Below are positions 19,171 through 27,748 of a DNA stretch of 64,000 bases, piece after piece. This DNA comes from Flavobacterium tyrosinilyticum. GTDB lineage: Bacteria; Bacteroidota; Bacteroidia; Flavobacteriales; Flavobacteriaceae. The position numbers were made by a program, and so were the translations under genes. Where the stretch lies: the NCBI RefSeq assembly GCF_023656565.1, contig NZ_JAMOKG010000004.1, forward strand, positions 372,001-436,000, written 5' to 3'. Under the pieces are notes generated by a model. It searched no databases. It saw nothing but the letters and a program-made list of their open reading frames with translations, and was not told the DNA's origin. Position 1 is the stretch's first letter. Every line of letters begins with the position of its first letter.

Positions 19171-21315
19171 TTATTTAGCAATCGTCAATTCGTCAATAAT
19201 GTTTTTAGCACCGGCGTATTTGTCAATAATCCAAAGTACGTAACGAATATCTACGTTGATGGTTCTTTGTAATTTAGGATCAAAAATTACGTCTCCAGCC
19301 ATAGCTTCGATGTTACCGTCAAAAGCAATTCCGATTAATTCTCCTTTTCCGTTAAGAACTGGTGAACCAGAATTTCCTCCAGTGATATCGTTATCAGTTA
19401 AGAAGTTTACTGGCATATAACCAGCTTTATCAGCATACTGTCCGAAATCTTTTTTCTTGTTCAATTCTAATAAACGAGCTGGCAAGTCAAATTCCTGGTC
19501 TCCTGCTTTGTATTTTTTAACCATACTTTCCATTGTAGTATAGTTATTGATTTTAGCATCGTTACGAGGATCTGCAGGTAAAGCACGAACTTTTCCGTAA
19601 GTTAACCTCAACGTAGAGTTTGCATCTGGATATTTAATTGCGTTCAATTTAGATTCTCTTAAACCTTCAACCAATTTACGGTAAGCAGTTGCAAAACCAT
19701 CATCAGCTTTTGCTTGATCGTCTGTTTTAGAACGGTATTTTGTCAATAAATCATTAGAAATAATATACAACGGATCGTGTACAATTGCTAATGGTTTTGG
19801 ATCAGCTAAAAATGCTAATACTTTTTCTTTATTAGTAAAATAACTAATCTCAGTTGCTTTTGCTACATCTGCAGTAAAGTCACCATTATTAGCCGTTTTC
19901 ATTTTTGCAATTTCTGAAGCAATTCCATATTCAGCACCTTTCGAAGCGTATAAATTCAATTGAGCTGTCAAAATGTCTTTTTCTAACGGAGCATGGAACT
20001 CACCATAGATACTTTCCACCATTGCATTGATTTTAGGAAGCATTTCTGCTTTCTTAGCATCATTTTCTTTGTAGTAAGCAATTAATGCATTTCCTAAATT
20101 AGCAGGTCCAGTTGCATAACTAGAAGTACGTAAAAGTTGCATCAAATAATTATCATGACGTGCTTTTAAGTTTGTTTCTCTGTAATAATCGTTGATAGTC
20201 GGAATTACATTTTCGTATTTCTCTTTGTTTGCAGGTTTACTTGCCCACTCGTAGAATTTATCTTCTTGTTCTGCTTTTGTATCAACCGTTCCAGCTTTTG
20301 TTAAAGCATCGATCATACCTTGACGATTTTTCCAATAGTTTGCTGTAGAAGCATATTTAGAAGCATACTGTAAACGAACAGTTGCATCTTTATCCATATA
20401 CTTTTTCATTACATCCATTCCGGTTTTTGCACCTTCAACCCAAGCAGGATAAGCATATTTAATGTTTTGCTCAATTCCTCCAGCTGGCATCCAACGGTTT
20501 GTTCTTCCTGGATAACCTAAGATCATTGCAAAATCATTTTCTTTTACTCCTTTTAAACTTACAGGCAAATGGTGTTTTGGCTGCAATGGCACATTGTCTT
20601 TAGAATATGCTGCAGGATTTCCGTCTTTATCTGCATAAACTCTAAACATAGAGAAATCTCCAGTCTGGCGAGGCCATTCCCAGTTGTCTGTATCTCCACC
20701 AAATTTACCAACACTTTCAGGAGGAGTTCCAACTAAACGCACGTCTGTGTAATCTTGGTAAACAAAATAGTAATATTCATTTCCTTGAAAGAAAGGACGA
20801 ACAGAAACAGTGTATTTTCCGTTTTCGCTGTTTTCTTTTTCAATTAAAGCGATTTCTTGCTGAATGATCTTGTTTCTTTCAGTTTCTGTCATAGTATCAT
20901 TTACTTTAGACAAGATTCTTTTTGAGACATCATCCATACGAACAAAGAAACGAACGTATAAAGATTTAGGCTTTAGTTCTTCTGAACGATTTTTTGCCCA
21001 AAAACCATTTTTTAAATGATTTTGTTCTGCAGTTGAAAGTTCTGCAATCGCGCTATATCCACAGTGGTGATTAGTCAATACCAATCCGCTGTTTGAAACG
21101 ATTTCAGCTGTACATCCTCCATTGAATTGTACAATCGCATCTTTTAAGCTATGATTGTTGATACTGTAAATTTCTTCGGCTGTCAATTGCAAGCCCATTT
21201 TTTCCATATCTCTATGGTTCAATCTTTCGATAAACATCAAAAACCACATTCCTTCATCGGCTCTCATTGGGAAAGCCATAAGGCACATGGTCAAGAATAA
21301 AATTACTTTTTTCAT
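19171..21315 (-). CDS. S46-family dipeptidyl-peptidase, DPP7-like
   Basis: This exported serine exopeptidase removes dipeptides from oligopeptides in the periplasm. The 714-residue length is typical of the family. The signal peptide is followed by DEGMWFLMFIERLN. The catalytic His lies in TNHHCGY (His83/84), the Asp in the GGDTDNWEWPRQTGDF segment, and the nucleophile is Ser649 in GGNSGSP. Eighteen residues after the serine is Gly667 (AFDGN). In DPP11 this position is an Arg that binds acidic side chains, while DPP7 has Gly. The enzyme is therefore predicted to prefer hydrophobic P1 residues. That specificity is inferred from one residue and its spacing. Confidence 0.92.
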   Translation of the reverse strand: MKKVILFLTMCLMAFPMRADEGMWFLMFIERLNHRDMEKMGLQLTAEEIYSINNHSLKDAIVQFNGGCTAEIVSNSGLVLTNHHCGYSAIAELSTAEQNHLKNGFWAKNRSEELKPKSLYVRFFVRMDDVSKRILSKVNDTMTETERNKIIQQEIALIEKENSENGKYTVSVRPFFQGNEYYYFVYQDYTDVRLVGTPPESVGKFGGDTDNWEWPRQTGDFSMFRVYADKDGNPAAYSKDNVPLQPKHHLPVSLKGVKENDFAMILGYPGRTNRWMPAGGIEQNIKYAYPAWVEGAKTGMDVMKKYMDKDATVRLQYASKYASTANYWKNRQGMIDALTKAGTVDTKAEQEDKFYEWASKPANKEKYENVIPTINDYYRETNLKARHDNYLMQLLRTSSYATGPANLGNALIAYYKENDAKKAEMLPKINAMVESIYGEFHAPLEKDILTAQLNLYASKGAEYGIASEIAKMKTANNGDFTADVAKATEISYFTNKEKVLAFLADPKPLAIVHDPLYIISNDLLTKYRSKTDDQAKADDGFATAYRKLVEGLRESKLNAIKYPDANSTLRLTYGKVRALPADPRNDAKINNYTTMESMVKKYKAGDQEFDLPARLLELNKKKDFGQYADKAGYMPVNFLTDNDITGGNSGSPVLNGKGELIGIAFDGNIEAMAGDVIFDPKLQRTINVDIRYVLWIIDKYAGAKNIIDELTIAK

Positions 21316-21629
21316 GTTATTTTGTTTAAGTGATGCGAATATAACTCATTTTCGCAAAAAAAATAAGCTAAACAATCATAAACTAAACATAATAAACAAA
21401 ACAAAAAGGTGATTTTGCGAAATTCACAATTTTAGCAAAACAAAAATAACCTTTAAATTTTAAAAGTTACTTCACAAAAAATAATAAAAAGATTAGATAA
21501 AATGATTTTAAACTTTAATTAAAACCATTATTTATAAAAATAAACTTTCAAAATTAAAATTATAAATTAAATTTTTTCTTACAAATTGTTTTCTACTACA
21601 TTTGCCACCCAAACAAAAATTAAATTAAA
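21316..21629. other. AT-rich divergent intergenic region
   Basis: This region of about 314 bases lies between divergent genes. It is very AT-rich with A-tracts and holds at least one plausible promoter (TACATTTG at 21597). No gene, RNA structure or strong palindrome was seen. Confidence 0.6.
21597..21604 (+). promoter_or_regulatory. -7 box (TACATTTG) of the beta-barrel gene
   Basis: TACATTTG matches TANNTTTG, 25 bases before the ATG at 21630. A -33 TTG at the normal distance is not obvious. Confidence 0.45.
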
Positions 21630-22160
21630 ATGAAAAAATTATTAGTAGCAGTTGTAATATTATTTACAACTATGGCAAGTGCACAAAAAAACTCTATCCT
21701 ATTAGGTGGAAATGTTGGATTCTCTTCTGATAAAATTGGAGATTCTAAATTGGAGAATTTTGAATTCTCTCCTAAAGTAGGGTATCAATTTGCCGATAAA
21801 TGGACAGCTGGAGTTGAAGGTTCTATTATGAATGTAAAAACAACAGGAATGGACAAAACAGAAAAATATAAAATTGGTGGTTTTGTACGTTACTCAACTC
21901 CGCTTTCAGAATTATTCTCTGTTTATGTAGACTTAGGTGCAGGATATCAAAACACTTCACTAAACAATGCAAAAGGAATGTATGCAAGTTTTGATCCAGG
22001 ATTATTTATTAATATGAAAAATGGTTTTGGTTTGAATTTCTCTATTGGAGGAATCAATTACAATAATCTTGACGGAAAAAATGATCCAAGACAAGAGCGT
22101 TTTGGTTTTAACTTTGGAAAAACTCTAAACATCGGAATTTCTAAAAACTTTGGATTGTAG
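21630..22160 (+). CDS. Small outer-membrane beta-barrel protein (porin-family-like)
   Basis: The 176-residue protein has a signal peptide (LLVAVVILFTTMASAQ) and then alternating strands with glycine turns, such as NSILLGGNVGFSS and WTAGVEGSIMNVKT. It ends in an aromatic-rich strand NIGISKNFGL. This matches the eight-stranded OmpX/OmpA-like outer-membrane barrels common in Flavobacterium. No ligand or enzymatic motif is seen. It is a single gene with its own promoter and terminator. Confidence 0.75.
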   Translation: MKKLLVAVVILFTTMASAQKNSILLGGNVGFSSDKIGDSKLENFEFSPKVGYQFADKWTAGVEGSIMNVKTTGMDKTEKYKIGGFVRYSTPLSELFSVYVDLGAGYQNTSLNNAKGMYASFDPGLFINMKNGFGLNFSIGGINYNNLDGKNDPRQERFGFNFGKTLNIGISKNFGL

Positions 22161-22214
22161 TTAAAAGTAAGATTTAGCCATCTTAATACTTTTTGTTTTT
22201 TCGTGCAAAAAGTA

Positions 22215-22248
22215 AAAACCCGACAATAAATAATATTGTCGGGTTTTA
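22215..22248. terminator. Bidirectional terminator between the beta-barrel gene and obgE
   Basis: AAAACCCGACAAT and ATTGTCGGGTTTT form a 13-bp perfect stem between convergent genes, with T-rich flanks on both strands. Confidence 0.85.
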
Positions 22249-22267
22249 TATTTTTAGTAAAATACTT

Positions 22268-23269
22268 TTACTCGTTAAGCATTTTCCAAAGTCTGTCTTT
22301 TAAATCTGTTAAACCTTGCTGGGCAACAGATGAAATAAACATATAAGGAACTCCATTGAATGAAACATCCAATTCTGCTTTCAGCTCTGCTTTCAATTCG
22401 TCATCCAACATATCGCATTTTGAAATAACGACAAGACGTTCTTTATCTAACATTTCGGGATTGTATTTTGTCAATTCATTCACCAAAATATCATATTCTG
22501 CCTTAATATCAGCGGTATCAACCGGAATTAAAAATAACAACGTTGAGTTACGCTCAATATGACGCAAGAAATAATGACCAAGACCTTTTCCTTCGGCAGC
22601 ACCTTCAATAATTCCAGGGATATCAGCAATTACAAAAGATTGAAAATCTCTGTAGGCTACGATTCCTAAATTTGGTTTTAAAGTCGTAAACGGATAATCG
22701 GCAATTTTTGGTTTTGCTGAAGTTAATACAGACAATAATGTAGATTTTCCAGCATTTGGGAAACCAACTAAACCAACATCGGCCAAAACTTTAAGTTCTA
22801 GAATAACATCCATTTCTATTCCAAGCAAACCTGGCTGTGCATAACGAGGTGTTTGGTTTGTCGAACTTCTAAAATGCCAGTTTCCTAAACCTCCCTTTCC
22901 TCCTCTTGCAAGAATCTGTTTTTCTCCGTGTTCCGTAATTTCAAAAAGTGTCTCTCCAGTTTCTTTGTCTTTTACAACAGTTCCTAGTGGCACTTCAATG
23001 ATTTTATCTTCTCCATCTGCACCTGTACTGCGATCGCCACCTCCATCTCCACCGTGACCAGCTTTAATGTGACGTGCAAACTTTAAATGAAATAATGTCC
23101 AGAGTCCTTTATTTCCAACTAAATACACATGTCCTCCACGGCCTCCATCTCCTCCGTCGGGACCTCCTTTTTCAATAAATTTCTCTCTATGTAAATGCGT
23201 AGATCCTTTTCCTCCTTTTCCGGAAGAAACATATATCTTAACGTAGTCTACAAAATTTCCTTCTGTCAT
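22268..23269 (-). CDS. obgE: GTPase ObgE/CgtA
   Basis: An essential GTPase linked to 50S ribosome assembly and stress control. The 333-residue protein begins with the glycine-rich Obg fold (VDYVKIYVSSGKGGKGSTH; GGPDGGDGGRGGHVYL). The G domain has G1 GFPNAGKST, G2 around DYPFTTLKPN, G3 DIPGIIEGA, and G4 in the SKCD segment. The variable C-terminal OCT domain of longer homologues is absent, as is common in this phylum. It may be the last gene of an hpt-adk-CNNM-obgE direction of transcription, although a hairpin-bearing gap separates it from the gene upstream. Confidence 0.95.
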   Translation of the reverse strand: MTEGNFVDYVKIYVSSGKGGKGSTHLHREKFIEKGGPDGGDGGRGGHVYLVGNKGLWTLFHLKFARHIKAGHGGDGGGDRSTGADGEDKIIEVPLGTVVKDKETGETLFEITEHGEKQILARGGKGGLGNWHFRSSTNQTPRYAQPGLLGIEMDVILELKVLADVGLVGFPNAGKSTLLSVLTSAKPKIADYPFTTLKPNLGIVAYRDFQSFVIADIPGIIEGAAEGKGLGHYFLRHIERNSTLLFLIPVDTADIKAEYDILVNELTKYNPEMLDKERLVVISKCDMLDDELKAELKAELDVSFNGVPYMFISSVAQQGLTDLKDRLWKMLNE

Positions 23270-23294
23270 TTTCTTTGTTTATGTAAAGTTTCAT

Positions 23295-23360
23295 GTTTCA
23301 TGTTTCATGTTTCAAGTTGCGTAATGCATAATCTGAAACTTGAAACCTGAAACATGAAAC
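23295..23360. repeat. Word-repeat palindrome (TTTCATG/TTTCAAG)
   Basis: Arms 23295-23318 and 23337-23360 are complementary at 23 of 24 positions. Each arm is built from repeated 7-base words. It lies in the obgE-CNNM gap and could form a long hairpin. Confidence 0.75.
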
Positions 23361-23371
23361 AAATTTTCTCT

Positions 23372-24646
23372 CTACTCTTTCAATGCTCTCACAAGCACTT
23401 TATCAATCTTAACGCCGTCCATATCGATTACCTCTAGGACGAATTTCTGCCAAACTAGTTTTTCGCCTTCTTTTGGAATATGAGAAAGCTCAGTCATGAT
23501 CATTCCGCTTACAGTATTTACTTCGTAATCGTTTGTTAGTTCGTCTAACTCGAAATAAGTTAAGAAATCATGTAACGAATAATGTCCGTCAACAAGCCAC
23601 GTACCGTCTTCTCTTTCTATTAGCTGGAATTCATCTTTATAAAATTCAGATGCATCTCCAACCAAAGCTTCCAGAATATCATTCAAAGTAATTAAACCTT
23701 GAAAAACTCCATATTCATCCGAAACTAAAGCGTAATGAACTCCCGTTTTCTTGAAATTTTCTAAAGCTTTATAGGCTGTTGTCTGCTCCATTAAATAAGG
23801 TGCATCAGAAACTATTGCTGACAAATCAAAATTATCGTTTTCGATGTTAGCAAAAATATTTTTAAGCGTTACAACTCCAACAATATCATCATAATTATCA
23901 TTATAAACTGGATAAACAGTATGCAGATCCTGAACTACCAATTCTTTGATCTTTTCTCTATCTGCTTTTAATGGAAGCATATCAACAGATTTTCTGTGCG
24001 TCATTAACGAACTTACTTTTCTATCTCCGATATGGAAAACACGTTCCACAATATCCTGTTCTATTTCCTGAACTTCTCCTACTTCCGTACCTTCTTTAAT
24101 AATGGCTTTAATTTCTTCTTCTGTAACTTTTCCGTCAGCAGTTGGTTTTATCTGAAAAACATTCAGCAAAAAATCTGTAGATGAAGTCAATAACCAAATA
24201 AATGGCGCCGTAATAATCGAAATCACTTTCATTGGCATTGCCACCATTTTAGCAATAGCTTCTGGATAATTTAATCCGATTCGTTTTGGAAGTAATTCTC
24301 CCAAAACCAATGAGAAAAAAGTTAAAACTACCACTACAATTCCAACTGCGATTGAATGCGCATAAGGTTTAAGAGTTGCAAAACCTGCTACAAAAAGTTC
24401 TACATCGGCAGTGATTTTGTCGCCAGAATAAATACCCGTCAAAATTCCGATTAAGGTAATTCCGATTTGTACAGTAGATAAAAACTTATTTGGGGAATTG
24501 GCTAAATCGAGTGCCGTTTTAGCACTTTTGTTGCCTTTTTTCGCAGCAGTTTCCAGCCTGTTTTTACGGGCCGAAATCAAAGCAATTTCAGACATGGAGA
24601 AAACTCCGTTTAATAGAATTAGAAAAAATATAATTAGTATTTCCAA
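23372..24646 (-). CDS. Hemolysin-family membrane protein (CNNM-CBS-CorC_HlyC)
   Basis: It is an inner-membrane protein of the CNNM/CorC type, often linked to Mg2+ or Co2+ efflux. The 424-residue protein has an N-terminal CNNM transmembrane domain (FFLILLNGVFSMSEIALISARK; LSTVQIGITLIGILTGIYSG). A CBS pair at about 200-330 includes MTHRKSVDMLP and HYALVSDEYGVFQGLITLNDI. A C-terminal CorC_HlyC domain follows (REDGTWLVDGHYSL). Domain order and length are normal. The historic name hemolysin is not evidence of toxicity. Confidence 0.9.
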   Translation of the reverse strand: MEILIIFFLILLNGVFSMSEIALISARKNRLETAAKKGNKSAKTALDLANSPNKFLSTVQIGITLIGILTGIYSGDKITADVELFVAGFATLKPYAHSIAVGIVVVVLTFFSLVLGELLPKRIGLNYPEAIAKMVAMPMKVISIITAPFIWLLTSSTDFLLNVFQIKPTADGKVTEEEIKAIIKEGTEVGEVQEIEQDIVERVFHIGDRKVSSLMTHRKSVDMLPLKADREKIKELVVQDLHTVYPVYNDNYDDIVGVVTLKNIFANIENDNFDLSAIVSDAPYLMEQTTAYKALENFKKTGVHYALVSDEYGVFQGLITLNDILEALVGDASEFYKDEFQLIEREDGTWLVDGHYSLHDFLTYFELDELTNDYEVNTVSGMIMTELSHIPKEGEKLVWQKFVLEVIDMDGVKIDKVLVRALKE

Positions 24647-24847
24647 TTGATAGGGGATTCGTTATAAAATAGTCTCGTTAAATGTAATTTGTATTCAATT
24701 TATTAAGGCTGTCAATTAAAAAACTAATTTTTCTAACCCAAAAACTTTGATTGTCAAAAACATTTGAAAAGCCCGTTTTAGAGTTAGAAAAATAGTTTTT
24801 TTGAGCCCGATAATTATCGGGTAGTAACGTACAGCTTAAAAAAGCTT

Positions 24848-25420
24848 CTACAAATTATCTATAACTGACGTTAAGCGCTCTGTAATTTGTTCAACTGTTC
24901 CGATACCGTCTACAGCATGAAATTTGTTTTGTTCTTTGTAATATCCAATTAGCGGAGCTGTTTTCTCATTGTATTCCTGATATCTCACACGAATTTTTTC
25001 TTCGTCTTGATCATCAGCTCTTCCACTAGTTTTTCCTCTTTCTAATAAACGTGCTACCAAAATCTCATCATCAGCTTCTAAAGCGATTGTTGCTGTTACG
25101 CTTGACCCAATTGTTGGTAAAAATTTATCTAAAGCTTCTGCCTGATTGATTGTTCTTGGATAACCGTCGAACAAAAATCCTGCAGTATCTGGATGTTTTT
25201 TAACCTCATCAATTAACATTGCAGTTGTTACTTCACAAGGAACCAATTCTCCATTGTCCATAAAAACTCTTGCTTTTTTTCCTAGTTCAGTATCATTTTT
25301 TAAATTAAAACGAAAAATATCTCCTGTTGAAAGGTGTGTTAAATTGTATTTTTCTTTTAAAAATTCTGCCTGAGTTCCTTTTCCTGCACCAGGCTTTCCA
25401 AATAAAACGATGTTAATCAT
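24848..25420 (-). CDS. adk: Adenylate kinase
   Basis: It converts AMP and ATP into two ADP in the cytoplasm. The P-loop is GKPGAGKGTQ at residues 8-17, the AMP-binding STGDIFR segment follows, and FLFDGYPRTINQAEALD is the diagnostic motif. At 190 residues it is the short type without the zinc-finger LID domain. The LID arginines lie in LLERGKTSGRADDQDEEKIRVR. It lies downstream of hpt on the same strand, consistent with a purine-nucleotide unit. Confidence 0.96.
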   Translation of the reverse strand: MINIVLFGKPGAGKGTQAEFLKEKYNLTHLSTGDIFRFNLKNDTELGKKARVFMDNGELVPCEVTTAMLIDEVKKHPDTAGFLFDGYPRTINQAEALDKFLPTIGSSVTATIALEADDEILVARLLERGKTSGRADDQDEEKIRVRYQEYNEKTAPLIGYYKEQNKFHAVDGIGTVEQITERLTSVIDNL

Positions 25421-25486
25421 AATTGAAATGAGTGTTGTTACCTCTGTCTTTCAGAAGTCTTTAAATGAATATATAGTTGTGTTTTG

Positions 25487-26017
25487 TTATTCTGCTAATT
25501 TGTAAACTTCAGTTAGGTTTCTTCCTAGACCATCGTAGTCTAAACCGTAACCTACAATAAATTTGTTCGGAATTCTAATTCCGATATAATCTATTTTTAT
25601 ATCTTTTTTATAAGCTTCTGGTTTAAAAAACAAGGTCGCAATTTTAAAATGCTTTACATTCTGCGCTTTAAACAAATGCTTTAATTCTTCGATTGTGTTT
25701 CCGGTATCAATAATATCTTCGATAATAATTACCGTTCTTCCAGACAAATCTTGGTTAATTCCAATTAGTTCCTTAACCGCATTTGTTGTTTCAGTTCCTT
25801 CATACGATGCCATTTTGATAAACGAAACCTCGCACGGTTTTTTATATTTTTTCAAAAAATCTGACACTACCATAAAAGCGCCATTCAAAACTCCAATAAA
25901 AATTGGCGTCTCATCTCCAAAATCATCTTCGACCTGAGCCACTATTTTAGTTAAAGCAAAATCAATTTCTTTAGCCGAAATAAACGGAACAAATTCTTTA
26001 TCGTGAAGTTGTATCAT
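25487..26017 (-). CDS. hpt: Hypoxanthine phosphoribosyltransferase
   Basis: A purine-salvage enzyme that joins hypoxanthine or guanine to PRPP. The 176-residue length is normal. The PRPP-binding loop is VIIIEDIIDTGNT at about 96-108, preceded by PIFIGVLNGAFMVVSDFL and followed by KPEAYKKDIKIDYIGIRIPNKFIVGYGLDY, the family C-terminal signature. Adk follows after 66 bases on the same strand. Confidence 0.95.
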   Translation of the reverse strand: MIQLHDKEFVPFISAKEIDFALTKIVAQVEDDFGDETPIFIGVLNGAFMVVSDFLKKYKKPCEVSFIKMASYEGTETTNAVKELIGINQDLSGRTVIIIEDIIDTGNTIEELKHLFKAQNVKHFKIATLFFKPEAYKKDIKIDYIGIRIPNKFIVGYGLDYDGLGRNLTEVYKLAE

Positions 26018-26041
26018 TATTTTTCATTTTAAAATAATGGA

Positions 26042-26049
26042 CAAAGATA
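26042..26049 (-). promoter_or_regulatory. -7 box (TATCTTTG on the minus strand) of hpt
   Basis: The reverse complement of CAAAGATA matches TANNTTTG and lies 25 bases upstream of the hpt start. The nearest TTTTG upstream is 26 bases away, slightly too far for an ideal -33 box. Confidence 0.5.
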
Positions 26050-26203
26050 AAGAATTAGAACTTAACTGCTTCTATCAAAATGGAGTGTATCGAGATATTT
26101 TTTAAGAATGTTAAATATCAGTTAATGTTTACAAATTATTTTTTGAGACTACCCGAATTTTAAGTAAATTGTTGTACTATAATTATTTAACTCCAAAAAA
26201 CCA

Positions 26204-27478
26204 ATGAAAAAATCCTTAACCTTATTTTCAATTCCGTTATTAGCCTTAATGACTGCCTGCAATGGTCAAGTAAAAAAAGAAGAAAAAGAAGCTTTGGCGA
26301 AACAGCCAAACAATGTTGTAAAAACTGCTATCGGAGATATTACTCTTCCTCCGCCCTATGCAACCGAATCAAAAAGCAACAATAGTAAAGTGATTGGCTG
26401 GCCCACTGACAAAACTCCAAAAGCTCCAGAAGGTTTTACCGTAACTAAATTTGCTGACGGATTTGAGAATCCGCGTTGGACTTACATTGCGCCGAACCAA
26501 GATATTTTTGTGGTGGAAAGCGGAACTCGCAACAGTAAAAACCAAATTACCGTTTTAAGAGATAAAGACAAAGATGGAAAATTTGAAACTAGAGAAGTTT
26601 TTATTTCTGGACTAAACAAACCTTTCGGAATGCTAGTCTTAAAAGACTTTTTCTACATTGCCAATACCGACGGATTATATCGTTATCCTTATAAAAACAA
26701 TCCGCTTAAATTGGAAACTAAAGGAGAAAAAATTCTTGAACTTCCTGCGGGAGGTTACAACAATCACTGGACAAGAAATTTATTGGCAAGTCCAGACGGA
26801 AGCAAAATTTACGTTTCTGTTGGTTCCGGAAGTAATGTTGGCGAAAACGGGATGGACAAAGAAGTGCGTCGCGCAGCAATTTTAGAAATTAATCCTGACG
26901 GAACTGGAGAAAAAATCTTCGCCTCGGGTCTTAGAAATCCAGTTGGAATGGACTGGAATCCTGCCAACAAAGAACTGTGGACTGCAGTAAACGAACGCGA
27001 CGAGTTGGGCGATGATTTAGTTCCCGATTATATTACAAGTGTAAAAAGAGACGGTTTCTACGGATGGCCCTATTCTTATTTTGGAAATATTCCTGATCCG
27101 AGAATGAAAGGCGAAAGAAAAGATTTAGTCGAAAAAGCAATTGTTCCAGATGTTCCCGTTGGTTCACATACTGCTTCATTGGGATTGGCTTTTTATACTA
27201 AAGATGCTTTTCCTGCAAAATATAAAAATGGTGCTTTTGTAGGTCAGCATGGTTCTTGGAACCGTTCTAAAATTTCGGGTTATAAAGTGTTATTTGTTCC
27301 TTTTAAAGATGGAAAACCGTCAGGAAAACCTGAAGATTTTTTAACAGGTTTTATTTCTGATGCAAACAAAGCAGAAGTTTACGGACGTCCAGTTGCTGTA
27401 ACAGTTATGAATGATGGATCGCTTTTAGTAAATGATGATAGCAGCAATACGATTTGGAAGGTTACAGCCAATAAATAA
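26204..27478 (+). CDS. PQQ-dependent sugar dehydrogenase-like (sorbosone dehydrogenase family) lipoprotein
   Basis: It is predicted to be a six-bladed beta-propeller oxidoreductase related to L-sorbosone and soluble glucose dehydrogenases; the substrate is unknown. The 424-residue protein has a lipoprotein signal (LFSIPLLALMTAC, Cys19). It then carries propeller motifs: FENPRWTYIAPNQDIFVVES, LNKPFGMLVL, LASPDGSKIYVSVGSGSN, GLRNPVGMDWNPANKELWT and VGQHGSWNRSKISGYKV. These are typical of the family, with the HGSWNR motif near the cofactor site. It is a lone gene, followed by a hairpin and then a TonB receptor that might share its regulation. Confidence 0.85.
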   Translation: MKKSLTLFSIPLLALMTACNGQVKKEEKEALAKQPNNVVKTAIGDITLPPPYATESKSNNSKVIGWPTDKTPKAPEGFTVTKFADGFENPRWTYIAPNQDIFVVESGTRNSKNQITVLRDKDKDGKFETREVFISGLNKPFGMLVLKDFFYIANTDGLYRYPYKNNPLKLETKGEKILELPAGGYNNHWTRNLLASPDGSKIYVSVGSGSNVGENGMDKEVRRAAILEINPDGTGEKIFASGLRNPVGMDWNPANKELWTAVNERDELGDDLVPDYITSVKRDGFYGWPYSYFGNIPDPRMKGERKDLVEKAIVPDVPVGSHTASLGLAFYTKDAFPAKYKNGAFVGQHGSWNRSKISGYKVLFVPFKDGKPSGKPEDFLTGFISDANKAEVYGRPVAVTVMNDGSLLVNDDSSNTIWKVTANK

Positions 27479-27546
27479 ATCACAATACTTAAATCTCAAA
27501 TTCCAATTCCGAAAATTATTGGAATAATTATAAAAAGAAAATTTTA

Positions 27547-27680
27547 AACACATAGAGACATAGATTTTTGTTTAAAAAGATGTTATTAAGAAAACTCGTT
27601 TTCACACATAGTTTTGCTATGTGGCTTTTGATAAGTGAAACGCCTTTTTTGCCTCAATCAATGCTATGTTTCTATGTGTT
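27547..27680. repeat. Nested long palindrome (ACACATAG words)
   Basis: The outer arms 27547-27563 and 27664-27680 are complementary at 16 of 17 positions. An inner hairpin CACATAG-TTTTG-CTATGTG occupies 27605-27623. It fills most of the 270-base gap between the dehydrogenase and TonB receptor genes. Confidence 0.75.
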
Positions 27681-27748
27681 AAAAATAAATCTCAATAGTA
27701 ATCTGTTCAGATAAAATTCCAAATTCCTAGAATTGCTACATAAAATAT

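Noticed and set aside
23372..24646. Hemolysin name taken as a toxin
   Set aside because: The domain order CNNM-CBS-CorC_HlyC is that of a metal-transport membrane protein.
24806..24821. Perfect palindrome CCCGATAATTATCGGG between adk and the CNNM gene as a terminator
   Set aside because: On the minus strand, the only relevant direction, it is followed by an A-run, not a T-run, so it is not a terminator for adk; kept only as an unexplained short palindrome.
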